Assembly: GCA_035765135.1 (NCBI GenBank) | Contig: DASTYE010000032.1 | Location: 1-40,581, forward strand | From: JAICNG01 sp035765135 | Lineage (GTDB): Bacteria > Gemmatimonadota > Gemmatimonadetes > Gemmatimonadales > Gemmatimonadaceae | DNA: 40,581 nt | Direction of reading: 5' to 3' | Shown: positions 1 through 8,943 of the stretch, piece after piece | Layout: each line of letters starts with the position of its first letter | How positions within the stretch are numbered: the stretch's first letter is position 1 | The notes under the pieces: model-generated | Told to the model about the DNA's origin: nothing | Database searches by the model: none | The model's input: the letters and a program-made list of their open reading frames with translations, nothing else | Made by a program: the position numbers and the translations under genes

Positions 1-4
1 TCCC

Positions 5-514
5 ATGCCCGAAGTGACCCTACTTCCCCTCGACCAGCCTGCCGCGGAAGAGCTCGCGGCGGGCCCGGAGGCCTTTGCGCGGGCGCGCGACATCACTCTT
101 GTTCCGACCTGGCCCACGGTGGTAGACATCGCGACCCAGACCGCGCGATTTCTTGCCGCCACGCCGGCACGAGCACCATGGGGAGCCTACCTCACTCTCG
201 AGATGCCAGAGCGCCGGCTCGTGGGAACCTGCGCCTTCAAGGGCAACCCCGACGCGGACGGCATCGTCGAGATCGCCTATTTCACCTTCCCCGGTGAGGA
301 GGGACGCGGCCTGGCGACCACGGTCGCCCACGCGCTGTTCCAGATCGCCAGCAGTGCAACGCCGCCGGCCGTCGTCGTCCGCGCCCATACCCTTCCGGAA
401 GTGAACGCCTCGGTGCGCGTACTCCAGAAGGCGGGGTTCCGCCACCTGGGAGAAGTGATCGATCCCGAAGACGGACGGGTGTGGCGATGGGAACGACCGG
501 CCCGCGCGATATGA
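5..514 (+). CDS. GNAT-family N-acetyltransferase (RimJ/RimL-like)
   Basis: Predicted cytoplasmic acetyltransferase of 169 residues that would move an acetyl group from acetyl-CoA to an amine; the substrate cannot be read. The acetyl-CoA loop is visible as EEGRGLAT (about residues 98-105) after a beta-strand EIAYFTF, followed by the NASVRVLQKAGF helix-strand typical of the C-terminal half of the fold. The length is normal for the family, so the ATG four bases from the window edge is probably the true start, although upstream sequence is not visible. The stop overlaps the next gene by ATGA, so the two are probably translated together. Confidence 0.85.
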   Translation: MPEVTLLPLDQPAAEELAAGPEAFARARDITLVPTWPTVVDIATQTARFLAATPARAPWGAYLTLEMPERRLVGTCAFKGNPDADGIVEIAYFTFPGEEGRGLATTVAHALFQIASSATPPAVVVRAHTLPEVNASVRVLQKAGFRHLGEVIDPEDGRVWRWERPARAI

Positions 515-1431
515 CGCGACTCCTTGCGTGCATCGTGATGCTTGCCGGATGCGCGCCACCGAACCCGCCGGCAGCGGCTGCGCCACCACCCGCTGCGCAA
601 AACCCGTCGCCGATGGCCGAAGAGACGCGCGCTCACGAGCGTCTCGAACAAAAGGAGCTGGCGGGCGTCAGGCGCTCATTCCCGGGGCCGGGCGGCAAAC
701 CGGTCGAGCTCTTCGTCCCGGAGAGCGCGCGCGGACGCGATGACGTAGATCTCGTTATGCATTTCCACGGAGCCGCCTGGCTTCCCCATCAGGCGGTGGC
801 CGCGCTCGATGATCATACGGTGTCCGCGGTGCTGAACCTCGGCACGGGATCGAGCGTCTACCACCGCACGTTCACCGATCCGGCAACGTTCGACTCGCTG
901 CTGACTGGCGTGATCCGCGAAGTCTCCGCCGTCAGCGGCAAGGCGGTGCGAGTCGACCGCATCGCGTTGACGGGATTCTCCGCCGGCCACGGCGCCATTC
1001 GCGCCATCCTGCTCGAGCCCCGACATTTCGCGAGAGTGAGCGCGGTGCTGCTCCTCGACGGGATGCACACGTCGTACGTCCCCGAGCGAACCGTGCTCGC
1101 CGCCGGAGGCTCGATCGACACCACCAATCTCGTGGCTTTCGCGGAATTCGCGCGGGCGGCCATTCGTGATCAGAAACGATTCGTCGTCACGCACTCGGAG
1201 ATTTTTCCCGGCACGTTCGCCAGCACCACCGAGACCGCCAACTGGCTCCTGCGCACGCTCGGGCTCAGGCGCACACCGGTGCTGCGGTGGGGACCGCGCG
1301 GGATGCAGCAGCTCAGCGAAGTGCGCGCCGGCCGCTTCGAGCTCCTCGGGTTTGCGGGCAACTCGGCCCCCGACCACGTTGACCACTTGCACGCGATGCC
1401 CGAGCTTCTGCATCGCACGCTCGAGAAATAG
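511..1431 (+). CDS. Lipoprotein with alpha/beta-hydrolase fold
   Basis: Predicted 306-residue lipoprotein. I chose the ATG at 511 because it forms an ATGA overlap with the preceding gene and leads directly into a lipoprotein signal (LAGC, Cys14), followed by a Pro/Ala-rich linker. The rest resembles a serine hydrolase: a strand ending HFHGAAW (about 84-90), which could form the oxyanion region, and a nucleophile elbow GFSAG (155-159, Ser157). An aspartate (LLDG) and a late histidine-rich segment (DHVDHLH) could complete a triad. It probably acts at the periplasmic face of a membrane. The substrate is unknown. Confidence 0.7.
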   Translation: MTRLLACIVMLAGCAPPNPPAAAAPPPAAQNPSPMAEETRAHERLEQKELAGVRRSFPGPGGKPVELFVPESARGRDDVDLVMHFHGAAWLPHQAVAALDDHTVSAVLNLGTGSSVYHRTFTDPATFDSLLTGVIREVSAVSGKAVRVDRIALTGFSAGHGAIRAILLEPRHFARVSAVLLLDGMHTSYVPERTVLAAGGSIDTTNLVAFAEFARAAIRDQKRFVVTHSEIFPGTFASTTETANWLLRTLGLRRTPVLRWGPRGMQQLSEVRAGRFELLGFAGNSAPDHVDHLHAMPELLHRTLEK

Positions 1432-1459
1432 TCCTTCGCTACTCGTCCCCGGAGTCACC

Positions 1460-2287
1460 ATGCCGCGTCTCCGCATCGCCTTCATCCTCTGGGTTCTTCT
1501 CGCAGCCCCGATCGCAACCGCGCAGACGGTCCAATACCGCTCGCCGGCCGGCGTCGTCTATCGCGCGCAGGTTGACACCGGACCGGTTGCCCGTGCGCGA
1601 GCTGTCGCCGATTCCACGAGTGCGGAGCTCCTCATGCAGTTAGGCATCCGGCAGGCAGCCTTCTGGCAGTTTCGCGAGGCGATTCAGAGCTTCACCCGCG
1701 CGATCGCGCTGACGCCGCGGAACGCAATGCTCTACCGCTGGCGCGGGCACCGCTATCTCTCGGTTCGCGAGCTCGATCGAGCCCTGGCTGATTTCGCCCG
1801 AGGCCTCGCGCTCGACAGCGCGAACTACGGCATCTGGTATCACCTCGGTGTCGTTCGATTCGTGCGCGGCAATTTCAACGGTGCGGCGGCCGCCTTCGCC
1901 CGCGCGCAGCCGATGGCTCCCGACGCTGGTGAGCTTGCGGGTGCGACCGACTGGCTCTGGATGTCGCTCGCCCGGGCCGGGCGACGCGCCGAGGCGGATG
2001 CGATGCTCGCGCGGCGTCCGGATTCGTTGGAGACGACGAACGCGTATCGACAGCGGCTCCGTCTCTACCGCGGGGAGATCGCTCCCGATTCGGTGCTCAC
2101 CCCCGCCGACACCGCCGGAGTTGCCGTGGCGACGTTGAGCTATGGCGTCGGGAACTGGTACCTCGTGAACGGAGACACGGCGCGGGCTCGACAGTGGTTC
2201 CAGCGCTCCGTCGCGTCGGGAGGGTGGCCCGCTTTTGGATTCATCGCCGCCGAGGCCGAGCTGCGCCGGCTGAGGCGGCGGCGTTAG
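1460..2287 (+). CDS. Secreted TPR-repeat protein
   Basis: Predicted periplasmic protein of 275 residues. The chosen ATG gives a clean cleavable signal peptide (MPRLRIAFILWVLLAAPIAT, then AQ), whereas the longer open frame upstream is Arg/Pro-rich shadow sequence. After residue 60 come helix pairs with TPR spacing, for example FREAIQSFTRAIALTPRNAMLYRWRG and LDRALADFARGLALDSANYGIWYHLG. It most likely acts as a protein-protein scaffold. Its stop codon lies inside a copy of the word CGTTAGG. It ends five bases from the convergent kinase gene, which also carries TPRs. Confidence 0.75.
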   Translation: MPRLRIAFILWVLLAAPIATAQTVQYRSPAGVVYRAQVDTGPVARARAVADSTSAELLMQLGIRQAAFWQFREAIQSFTRAIALTPRNAMLYRWRGHRYLSVRELDRALADFARGLALDSANYGIWYHLGVVRFVRGNFNGAAAAFARAQPMAPDAGELAGATDWLWMSLARAGRRAEADAMLARRPDSLETTNAYRQRLRLYRGEIAPDSVLTPADTAGVAVATLSYGVGNWYLVNGDTARARQWFQRSVASGGWPAFGFIAAEAELRRLRRRR

Positions 2288-2291
2288 GCGA

Positions 2292-4259
2292 TCAGCAGCC
2301 CTTCCCCCACACGGGTGGCGACATGGTGACGAGGGCGCGGAACCGTGGGTCGCGGTGGAGCGGCGCGAAGGGCGGGTCGCAGCGGAGGTGAAGCTGAAAG
2401 TGCGCGTCGTGCAGCGGCTGATGTCGGGCGAGCGCGCGCAATGCACCACCGGCATCGCCGAGCGCCGTGTAGGCGTGCGCGAGATACAGCGGCGTGTGCA
2501 CCGGCAGCGGGTCGAACCCGACCGCCAGCGATTCCGCGCGCGCGATGAGCGCTCGCGCCTCGGCTCGCCGCCCTGCCCGTGCCTTCGCCAGGGCGAGCCC
2601 CGCCAGCGAGTTCATGTATTCCGCGTCGGTGCTCAGGCGGACTGCCGCCTCGAACAAGGCTTCCGCTCGATCATGATCTCCCCGCTCGACGGCGATGTTT
2701 CCGGCAACCTGACGCGCAAGGAGATAGTTCGGGTCGAGACGCAGTGCACTGTCAGCCCAGACTGCAGCGCTGTCGAAGTTCCAGCGCCAATAATGAGCCT
2801 GCGCGAGAAACCCCAATCCCTGCTCGTAGGTCGGCCTGAGGCGCACGGAGCGGCGCCACCCCTCGAACGCAGCATCGAGGTTCCCGGTCTCCGCCTCGAA
2901 AACCGCGAAATGATGCCATGCCTCCGCCTGGGTGGAATCGAGCTCGATCGATCGGCCAATGGCACGCAGCGACGGTCTCAGATCGATGCGATCTATCCGG
3001 TGTCTCAGGATGGCTTGCGTCATCCAGGCGTCGGCGCTCATCGAGTCGATGGCAAGCGAGCGGTTGACCGCCGCGATTCCCAGCGGCAGCAGACGCTCCG
3101 ATGGCACGTGGGGAATACGGAACGCGCGCTGCTCTGCACGCGCATAGGCCTTCGCCAATGCGTTCCATGCAGGCGCGTACGAGGAATCACGCGCAATCGC
3201 GGCGCGCAGGGTGCTCGCTGCTTCGGCGATACCCTCCGGGGTGCGAGTCTCGTAGGCGCGAACGCCGCGTTCGTAGAGCGCGACGACCTCCGGATCCACC
3301 GGCCGCGACCGGCCGGCGGCAGTTGCCATCACGCCCCAGGTCAGGAGGCCCGTCAAAGTGATCGCGCCAACGACCCTGACAGCCCCGCCAAGTTTTGTCC
3401 GTCGCCGAGCCGCGGGCCGTACCGACACCGGCTTGCGCAGCGCGCCGAGAAACTCGGCGACTGACGGAAAACGATCGGCAGGCGTGCGCTCCAGCGCGCG
3501 CAGCGTGGCCCGCTCCACCGCCTCCGGCACCGTCGAGCGCACGGTCGAGATCGATCGAGCCGGCTCGGCGATGCGCCGAGCGATGATCGCCTGCGCATTG
3601 GGACCGCTGAACGGCGGTTCTCCGGTGATCATCTCGTACAGCACTGCCGCCAGACTGTACTGGTCGCTCCGTGCGTCTACCGCTTCGCCCACCGACTGCT
3701 CGGGACTCATGTACGCGGGAGTTCCGATGCTCAATCCGGTGCTGGTCAATCGCTCCGCGCCGGTGGTGCCTAACGCCTTCCCAATGCCGAAGTCCACTAC
3801 GTAGACGTGATCGCCGACGAGGCAAATGTTCTCCGGCTTGATGTCGCGGTGCACGATCTGATGACGGTGCGCCGCATCGAGAGCGCCGCCCACGGCCTCG
3901 GTGATGCGCAATGCCTCATCGATGGGAAGCTGGCGCTCACGGTCCAGACGATCGCGGAGAGACTCGCCCTGCAGGTACGGCATCGCGTACCACGGCGTGC
4001 TCGTCCCATCGGGGCCATCGAGGACTCCCGAATCCAGCACCGGAACGACACTCGGATGCTGGAGGCGCGCGGTGATGCGAAGCTCACGCAGAAACCGATC
4101 GATCCCAATGGCGCCGGCGAGCTCGGGATGCAGCGTCTTGATCGCCACCACGCGGTCGTGCTGCACGTCGCGCGCGAGCCAGACGGTCGCCATTCCGCCG
4201 CGTCCAATGACACGCTCGATGGTGTACCGATTGGCGAGGACGGCGCCGGTCAGGTCCAT
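2292..4259 (-). CDS. Transmembrane serine/threonine protein kinase with C-terminal TPR domain
   Basis: Hanks-type (PknB-like) kinase of 655 residues. The kinase core is complete: glycine loop GRGGMA (19-24), ATP-anchoring Lys41, catalytic HRD (137-139), DFG (156-158), and the activation-segment end as SPE (185-187). A single membrane segment lies at about 292-314, so residues 330-655 are likely outside the cytoplasm and contain TPR helices (for example AAIARDSSYAPAWNALAKAY). The design, cytosolic kinase plus external TPR sensor, is common in Gemmatimonadota and Acidobacteria. It probably signals from external protein contacts to cytoplasmic targets. It is transcribed divergently from the ankyrin gene. 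Confidence 0.92.
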   Translation of the reverse strand: MDLTGAVLANRYTIERVIGRGGMATVWLARDVQHDRVVAIKTLHPELAGAIGIDRFLRELRITARLQHPSVVPVLDSGVLDGPDGTSTPWYAMPYLQGESLRDRLDRERQLPIDEALRITEAVGGALDAAHRHQIVHRDIKPENICLVGDHVYVVDFGIGKALGTTGAERLTSTGLSIGTPAYMSPEQSVGEAVDARSDQYSLAAVLYEMITGEPPFSGPNAQAIIARRIAEPARSISTVRSTVPEAVERATLRALERTPADRFPSVAEFLGALRKPVSVRPAARRRTKLGGAVRVVGAITLTGLLTWGVMATAAGRSRPVDPEVVALYERGVRAYETRTPEGIAEAASTLRAAIARDSSYAPAWNALAKAYARAEQRAFRIPHVPSERLLPLGIAAVNRSLAIDSMSADAWMTQAILRHRIDRIDLRPSLRAIGRSIELDSTQAEAWHHFAVFEAETGNLDAAFEGWRRSVRLRPTYEQGLGFLAQAHYWRWNFDSAAVWADSALRLDPNYLLARQVAGNIAVERGDHDRAEALFEAAVRLSTDAEYMNSLAGLALAKARAGRRAEARALIARAESLAVGFDPLPVHTPLYLAHAYTALGDAGGALRALARHQPLHDAHFQLHLRCDPPFAPLHRDPRFRALVTMSPPVWGKGC

Positions 4260-4529
4260 GTGAGGCGGTGGTGCGCGCGGAGGGAAGGCGGGGACTGCGA
4301 CGCCAAGTTAGCTCTTTGTCTGAGCTTTCGCGACTCCGAGTCGCTATGCCTGCGGTCGGCAGCCTGTCATTGCCGCCGCCTCAGCGGGCTCGTATCCTTC
4401 GCTCGAGCGCGAGGGGCGCCACCAGTCCGCGGAAAGGGCCGTGCCCACCCACTGCAGCTTTCGACAACACGATCCTTCTTTCAGCCTGACGCGGGCGGAC
4501 TCCAGGCGCTTCCATGAAAGGAGGTCGTC
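4260..4529. other. Divergent intergenic region (kinase / ankyrin gene)
   Basis: This 270-nt gap should hold the promoters of the kinase (leftward) and the ankyrin gene (rightward). I found no clear -35/-10 pair or palindrome. The only firm signal is the ribosome-binding site of the ankyrin gene at its right end. No short gene with credible coding character is visible. Confidence 0.5.
4517..4524 (+). promoter_or_regulatory. Strong Shine-Dalgarno sequence
   Basis: AAAGGAGG lies 5 nt before the ATG at 4530. It is an essentially perfect anti-16S match and fixes the start of the ankyrin gene. Confidence 0.85.
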
Positions 4530-5723
4530 ATGGGCACCGTCGCCCTCTCCCCGCGTGTCAATCTCGAGCAGTCCAAAAAGCAGGCGAAGGAGCTGCTCGA
4601 GTCGTTCAAGGCGGGCGATCCGGAGACGCTCGATCGCATTCGATGGAACCACCCGCGATTCCGCGGGCTCACCGATTCCGAGATTCGGACGCGCAAGTTC
4701 GTGCTCGCCGACGCGCAGCTCGTCATCGCCCGGCTCCACTATTTCGACAGCTGGCCGAAGCTCCTTCGGCACATCGAGACGGTCACTCGAAACGATCCAC
4801 ACGTGATGCGATTCGAGACGGCCGCCGACGCGATCATCTCCGGTGACCTCGCGACGCTCGGCGCGCTGCTGCTCGCGCATCCGGAGCTGATCCGTCAACG
4901 CTCCACCCGGGGACATCACGCACCGCTCCTGCATTACATCACCGCGAACGGCGTCGAGAATTACCGGCAGCTCTCCCCGACGAACGCGGTCGAGGTCGGA
5001 ACGCTGCTGCTCGACTCGGGTGCCGAGGTAGACGCGACGAGCGAGGCCTACGGCGGCGGCAGCACCGCGCTCGGACTCGTGACGACGAGCACGCCCCCGC
5101 GACGGGCAGGTGTACAACTCCCACTCATGAATCTCCTGCTCGATCGCGGCGCGGCGATCGATGGTGTAACGCCAGGGGCGAGCTCCGTCATGGCTGCCCT
5201 GGCCAACAACTGCCCGGAGGCCGCCGCCGCGCTCGCCGAGCGTGGCGCGCGCGTCGACGACATCGTCGCGGCTGCGGGGATTGGACGCCTCGATCTCGTG
5301 AGGCATTTCGCCAAGGGTGCCACCCCGGAACAGCGCGACAACGCCTTCGTCATGGCGGCGAGATACGGCCATCATGAGATCGTGGAGTATCTGCTCGATG
5401 CCGGCGTCGACATCGCCGCTTCGGACGGAATGACCGCCCTGCATGAGGCGGCCGGCCACGGCCATCTAGGCCTCGTCGATCTATTGATCGAGCGAGGCGC
5501 GCCGCTCGAGAAAAGGAACGTCTACGGCGGGACGGTGCTCGCCAGCACGCTATGGTTCGCGTATCATCACGAGCCGTTGGGCTCCGAGCGCATCGACTAT
5601 TCCGACGTGATCGACAAGCTCATCGACGCCGGGGCGAGGGTAGACGCCTACCCCCGCATGCGGGAGCACATCGACGAGGTGTACCGTCGCGCGGGAAAGC
5701 GACCGCCCTGGAGACGGGATTGA
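4530..5723 (+). CDS. Ankyrin-repeat protein
   Basis: Predicted soluble protein of 397 residues with no signal peptide. The N-terminal 90 residues are a helical segment (EQSKKQAKELLESFKAGD and HYFDSWPKLLRHIE) typical of a bacterial ankyrin subfamily. Ankyrin units follow, such as LLLDSGAEVDATSEAYGGGSTALGLV, HHEIVEYLLDAGVDIAASDGMTALHEAAGHGHLGLVDLLIERGAPLEKRN and VIDKLIDAGARVDAYPRMREH. Ankyrin stacks bind proteins; the partner is unknown. The last repeat ends in a short basic tail. The preceding Shine-Dalgarno sequence is very strong, so good expression is expected. Confidence 0.88.
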   Translation: MGTVALSPRVNLEQSKKQAKELLESFKAGDPETLDRIRWNHPRFRGLTDSEIRTRKFVLADAQLVIARLHYFDSWPKLLRHIETVTRNDPHVMRFETAADAIISGDLATLGALLLAHPELIRQRSTRGHHAPLLHYITANGVENYRQLSPTNAVEVGTLLLDSGAEVDATSEAYGGGSTALGLVTTSTPPRRAGVQLPLMNLLLDRGAAIDGVTPGASSVMAALANNCPEAAAALAERGARVDDIVAAAGIGRLDLVRHFAKGATPEQRDNAFVMAARYGHHEIVEYLLDAGVDIAASDGMTALHEAAGHGHLGLVDLLIERGAPLEKRNVYGGTVLASTLWFAYHHEPLGSERIDYSDVIDKLIDAGARVDAYPRMREHIDEVYRRAGKRPPWRRD

Positions 5724-5751
5724 TCTCACTACGGACCTCGGAGCCGAATCC

Positions 5752-6186
5752 TTGGCGCGCATCGGACGGATAGTCGCAGTCACAGCGGCACTCAGCGTGG
5801 TCGGCGCGGTGTTCGGGGCCATCGCCGGCGTCGTCGCTCTTTTCCTGAGCCTGCTCGTGACCGGCTCGGGTGACCTCGGCGGCGCCACGTCGACCGTCGT
5901 CCTGTATGCCGCGCTCATTGGTGGCGCGCTCGGTGCGTTAGGCGCGCCGGCGGCAGCCTGGCTTCTGTTGCGACACGTGCCGATTGGCAGGGCCATTTTC
6001 TGGAGCGGACTCGGTGCGACCGTCGGCGGCGTTGGGGGGTTGCTCGCCACTGTGTGGCTGCAAGCGGGGGATGAAATCAGGAACGCCGTCCTCGGGGCGA
6101 TCGCCGGCTTCCTCGCCGCGGCGCTCGTCCTGCGGTTGCGGGCGCCGAGGCAGGCGCGTTCCGGGTCATCGCGCAACGAGCCCTGA
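5752..6186 (+). CDS. Small four-helix membrane protein, function unknown
   Basis: Predicted integral membrane protein of 144 residues with a TTG start 28 nt after the ankyrin gene, so the two may be cotranscribed. Four hydrophobic segments are visible at about residues 7-36, 46-73, 80-103 and 109-127, rich in Gly and Ala and separated by very short loops, with a basic C-terminal tail (RLRAPRQARSGSSR). I recognise no family motif. The high Gly/Ala content suggests tight helix packing. The start is uncertain because no good ribosome-binding site precedes it. Confidence 0.6.
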   Translation: MARIGRIVAVTAALSVVGAVFGAIAGVVALFLSLLVTGSGDLGGATSTVVLYAALIGGALGALGAPAAAWLLLRHVPIGRAIFWSGLGATVGGVGGLLATVWLQAGDEIRNAVLGAIAGFLAAALVLRLRAPRQARSGSSRNEP

Positions 6187-6256
6187 CGGCTTGAAGCATA
6201 GAGGACACAGAAGGCTGTTCCGGCTCGTTGCGGACCAATCCACGCCCCACAGCGAA

Positions 6257-7894
6257 CTAGAACCTGTACGTCAGCGCCGTATAAATCTGATCACTGCTTT
6301 CCCACCCACCCTGCTCCCGGGACGCGGACAGCAGGAGATACCAGGCACGGCCGAGCGATACGTCGGTGTCGAGCTCGATCCACGTCACCGTGAGCCGGTC
6401 GGCGATCGCCGCGGCCGCCGTACCGGGGGCGGGGGTGTCGCGACGCATGCCGCCCGTGAGCTGGACATGCAGGTTCAGCAGGGGACTCCCGGATAGAGCG
6501 AGCGTCTGCAGCGACCCTGATGCCGCCGCCGTCCGGAAAGCAGACGCGCGCGCGCGAACACCCACGGGGATTCCGCGAACCGAGGGAACCCCCGCGGTCA
6601 CCGTGTAGACATCCGACCCGTTCCGCCTCGTCTCCCCCGTCGCCGCTGTGTCCACCGCGCCGCCCGTGGAGCGGCGGACATCGATGCCCGCCGTCACTCC
6701 GCCCTTGAGATACGCCTGCGCTCCGGCCCACACACCGGTGCGGAACGTGTCGTCGAAGGCAATGTCGGGCGAGACGTAGTTGCGATAGAGACGCACGTTG
6801 CGACGAGTGTCGTACCCGCCGCGCAGCGAGATCTGCTCGGTCGCACGCACGTTCAGCGACACGAACGAGCTCGTCGGGCTCAGCGTCGATTCGCCGGTCT
6901 CCAGCTTCCACCCGCGATTGTAGTCGACTTCCTGCGAGGCGTAGAGCGAGATCTTCGGCCCATACCACGACGCGGACAGGAAGGCGAACTCGCGATCGAC
7001 CGCCGGCCCATCGTACGAGCTGACGCCGCCAAGCGTGACCGCCAGGTTGGTACGCTCGCGGGGGGTCCCGCGAACCGCCACGTACGCGCCCCATTCGCGC
7101 TCGCGCGTCGAGTGTCCCATGTCTCCAGCATCCGGCTGGGTGCCGGCGAAGGCGCCGACGCCAAAGCGTTTGCGCTCCACGCCCAGCAATGCGCCATCGA
7201 ACAACGAGACCGGCGCAAGATCGGTCGAGTACTGGCGACCAAATCGCAGCCGGGCGCCGTTAGGCGCGTTGAAGCCGACCCACGTTTGGTAGACGAGCAT
7301 CGAGGTCCGACTCGGCGCGATGATGCCGTCGATCGAGACCGACCTCGTGCGACGCGCGCGGGCATCGACAGCCACCTCGATCGATTGGACGCCCGGCATC
7401 GTCCCGTCCAGCCGGACATCGAAGGCGGGCTGTGCCAGTTGAGCCTGGCCACTGTCACGCTCCCAGGTGGCGAGGTATCGCACTCCGATTCGCCCCCGCA
7501 ACGAGTGCGCACGCGACGCCGTGCTCTGAGTCCGCCGCGACCGGGTGGGCTGCACCGCGGGCTGCGTGTCACGTTGGGCTATCGTCGTTGGCTGACGCGT
7601 GTATCGAACCGAATCGCCGACGGCCAGACTTTCCAGCCCTGACACGGCGTCACACTGCGCACGGCTCGGCGAAACGAAGCGTACCCGCAGCTGCGCGATG
7701 ACGCGCCCGCCCCGCGGGACATCGAGGAGTGCGCCCTCGGTGACTCCATCACGCTCGCCGGCGCTGATGTACACCGAGCTCCCCGAGATGTACGTCACGC
7801 GCGCGTACGCGGTCTCGACCCGCTGCGCCCCGACGGGCATGACGACCGCGGCGCAGAGGGCAGCCACCGCGGGGGCGATCATCAGCGCACGCAT
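6257..7894 (-). CDS. Outer-membrane beta-barrel protein, last gene of the multiheme operon
   Basis: Predicted 545-residue outer-membrane protein. The ATG at 7894 was chosen because it shares one base with the stop of the 13-heme gene (TGATG) and begins a signal peptide (MRALMIAPAVAALCAAVVMP, then VGAQ). A small beta-rich domain follows (about 25-95: repeated V-x-I and G-x-L strands with SVYISAGERDGVTEGALLDV), resembling an SH3-like fold. Then come many alternating amphipathic strands, ending with the classic barrel signature IYTALTYRF with a terminal Phe. Operon position suggests a porin that houses or docks a multiheme cytochrome, comparable in principle to MtrB-type porins. Homology to those is not shown, and a plain porin is the alternative. 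Confidence 0.75.
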   Translation of the reverse strand: MRALMIAPAVAALCAAVVMPVGAQRVETAYARVTYISGSSVYISAGERDGVTEGALLDVPRGGRVIAQLRVRFVSPSRAQCDAVSGLESLAVGDSVRYTRQPTTIAQRDTQPAVQPTRSRRTQSTASRAHSLRGRIGVRYLATWERDSGQAQLAQPAFDVRLDGTMPGVQSIEVAVDARARRTRSVSIDGIIAPSRTSMLVYQTWVGFNAPNGARLRFGRQYSTDLAPVSLFDGALLGVERKRFGVGAFAGTQPDAGDMGHSTREREWGAYVAVRGTPRERTNLAVTLGGVSSYDGPAVDREFAFLSASWYGPKISLYASQEVDYNRGWKLETGESTLSPTSSFVSLNVRATEQISLRGGYDTRRNVRLYRNYVSPDIAFDDTFRTGVWAGAQAYLKGGVTAGIDVRRSTGGAVDTAATGETRRNGSDVYTVTAGVPSVRGIPVGVRARASAFRTAAASGSLQTLALSGSPLLNLHVQLTGGMRRDTPAPGTAAAAIADRLTVTWIELDTDVSLGRAWYLLLSASREQGGWESSDQIYTALTYRF

Positions 7895-8943
7895 CACGGT
7901 GCCCTCCCGTTCCGGTGACACGAGTAGCACAGCTGACTGTCGTACGCGTATCCCGACTCGCCTTCGTGATGACCGTCGGTCTCGGTTCTTTCATGACAGG
8001 TCAGGCAGGTGAACACCGAGTAGTTCGTCGGGGTGGTGTGACAGGTCGCGCACGACGACCAACGGCCTCGGTGCGCCCCCGAGTAGATCGGGAAGAACAA
8101 CGCGTCGTGATCGAACGACGCACCCTGCCACCCGTTCGTGTTGTGGCAGCTCGCGCAGTTCGTCGGGAAGCCCGCCGACGTGTGACCGGGGTTGGTGGTG
8201 TTCTGATAGTCGGTCAGGTGACACGACTCACACACCGTCGACTTTCCGACGTACACGCCGTCGGCGTGACACGCACTGCATGCGACTCCTCGATGTCCCC
8301 CGGTGAGCGGGAAGCTCGTTCCGGAGTGATCGAACGCCGCGCGGTTCCAGTACGTCGGCGTGTGACAGCTGCCGCAATCGTTCGAGAATCCGGCGGCGAC
8401 GTGATCGGGTTCCTTGGTCGCCAGCTGCTGTCGCTGGTGACACCCCACGCAGTCAGTCGGACGTCCGGTGAAGCGCCGTTGCCCTTGTGCCGCGGGAATG
8501 TGGCAGCTCTCGCAGTCGGCCATGCGATGCGCACCCGCCAGCGGGAACCGCGTGACCTGGTGTGATCGCAGCATCGCCGACCGATCGATGAACGACGACG
8601 TGTTGTGGCATCGCGAGCAATCGGCGCCCAGCTCCGCGAGGTGCGGATCCTCGTGACAGGAGGCACAGCTCCCGCTCGTTCCGCTGAAGTCGAGCTTCAC
8701 GTGACAGGACCGACAGGTCGTCGAGCCGTGCGCCCCCTGGAGCGGGAACGACGCCGGATGCTTGAAGGCGCTGGTAACTTTCGCCGGCGTCCACGAGCTG
8801 CTGGCGTGACACGTCGAGCAGTCCTGGAACAGCGGGCCGTGCGGGTTCGTCGTCGTTTGCTGGGCATCTACGCGCGAGACCGGCATCGCCGCTCCGAGGA
8901 CGGAGATGAAGACGGCTGCCGTAATGGACCAGAGCCTGTTCAT
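7894..8943 (-). CDS. 13-heme periplasmic/outer-membrane cytochrome c
   Basis: Predicted secreted multiheme cytochrome of 349 residues. The ATG at 8943 overlaps the upstream stop as ATGA and starts a signal peptide (MNRLWSITAAVFISVLGAAM, then PVSRVDAQ). I count 13 CXXCH heme sites, from CSTCH to CYSCH, about one per 25 residues. Repeated units have the form CxxCH, then FDH or similar, FPLxGxHR, then CxxCH, with extra His (DPH, HRG) as distal ligands. The C-terminus (CYSCHRNGRAP) is short, leaving no room for another domain. It lies between the 20-heme protein and the barrel, so it is the best candidate for the cytochrome that delivers electrons to the outer membrane. Confidence 0.92.
   Translation of the reverse strand: MNRLWSITAAVFISVLGAAMPVSRVDAQQTTTNPHGPLFQDCSTCHASSSWTPAKVTSAFKHPASFPLQGAHGSTTCRSCHVKLDFSGTSGSCASCHEDPHLAELGADCSRCHNTSSFIDRSAMLRSHQVTRFPLAGAHRMADCESCHIPAAQGQRRFTGRPTDCVGCHQRQQLATKEPDHVAAGFSNDCGSCHTPTYWNRAAFDHSGTSFPLTGGHRGVACSACHADGVYVGKSTVCESCHLTDYQNTTNPGHTSAGFPTNCASCHNTNGWQGASFDHDALFFPIYSGAHRGRWSSCATCHTTPTNYSVFTCLTCHERTETDGHHEGESGYAYDSQLCYSCHRNGRAP

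Noticed and set aside
2355..3464. Plus-strand open frame of 369 codons opposite the kinase gene
   Set aside because: It lacks any recognisable fold and mirrors the kinase-TPR reading frame, which has complete catalytic motifs.
6187..6256. A degenerate AGAGGACACAGAAG copy of the CACAGAGAA element
   Set aside because: Only one short, imperfect word is present with no opposing arm, so it may be chance.
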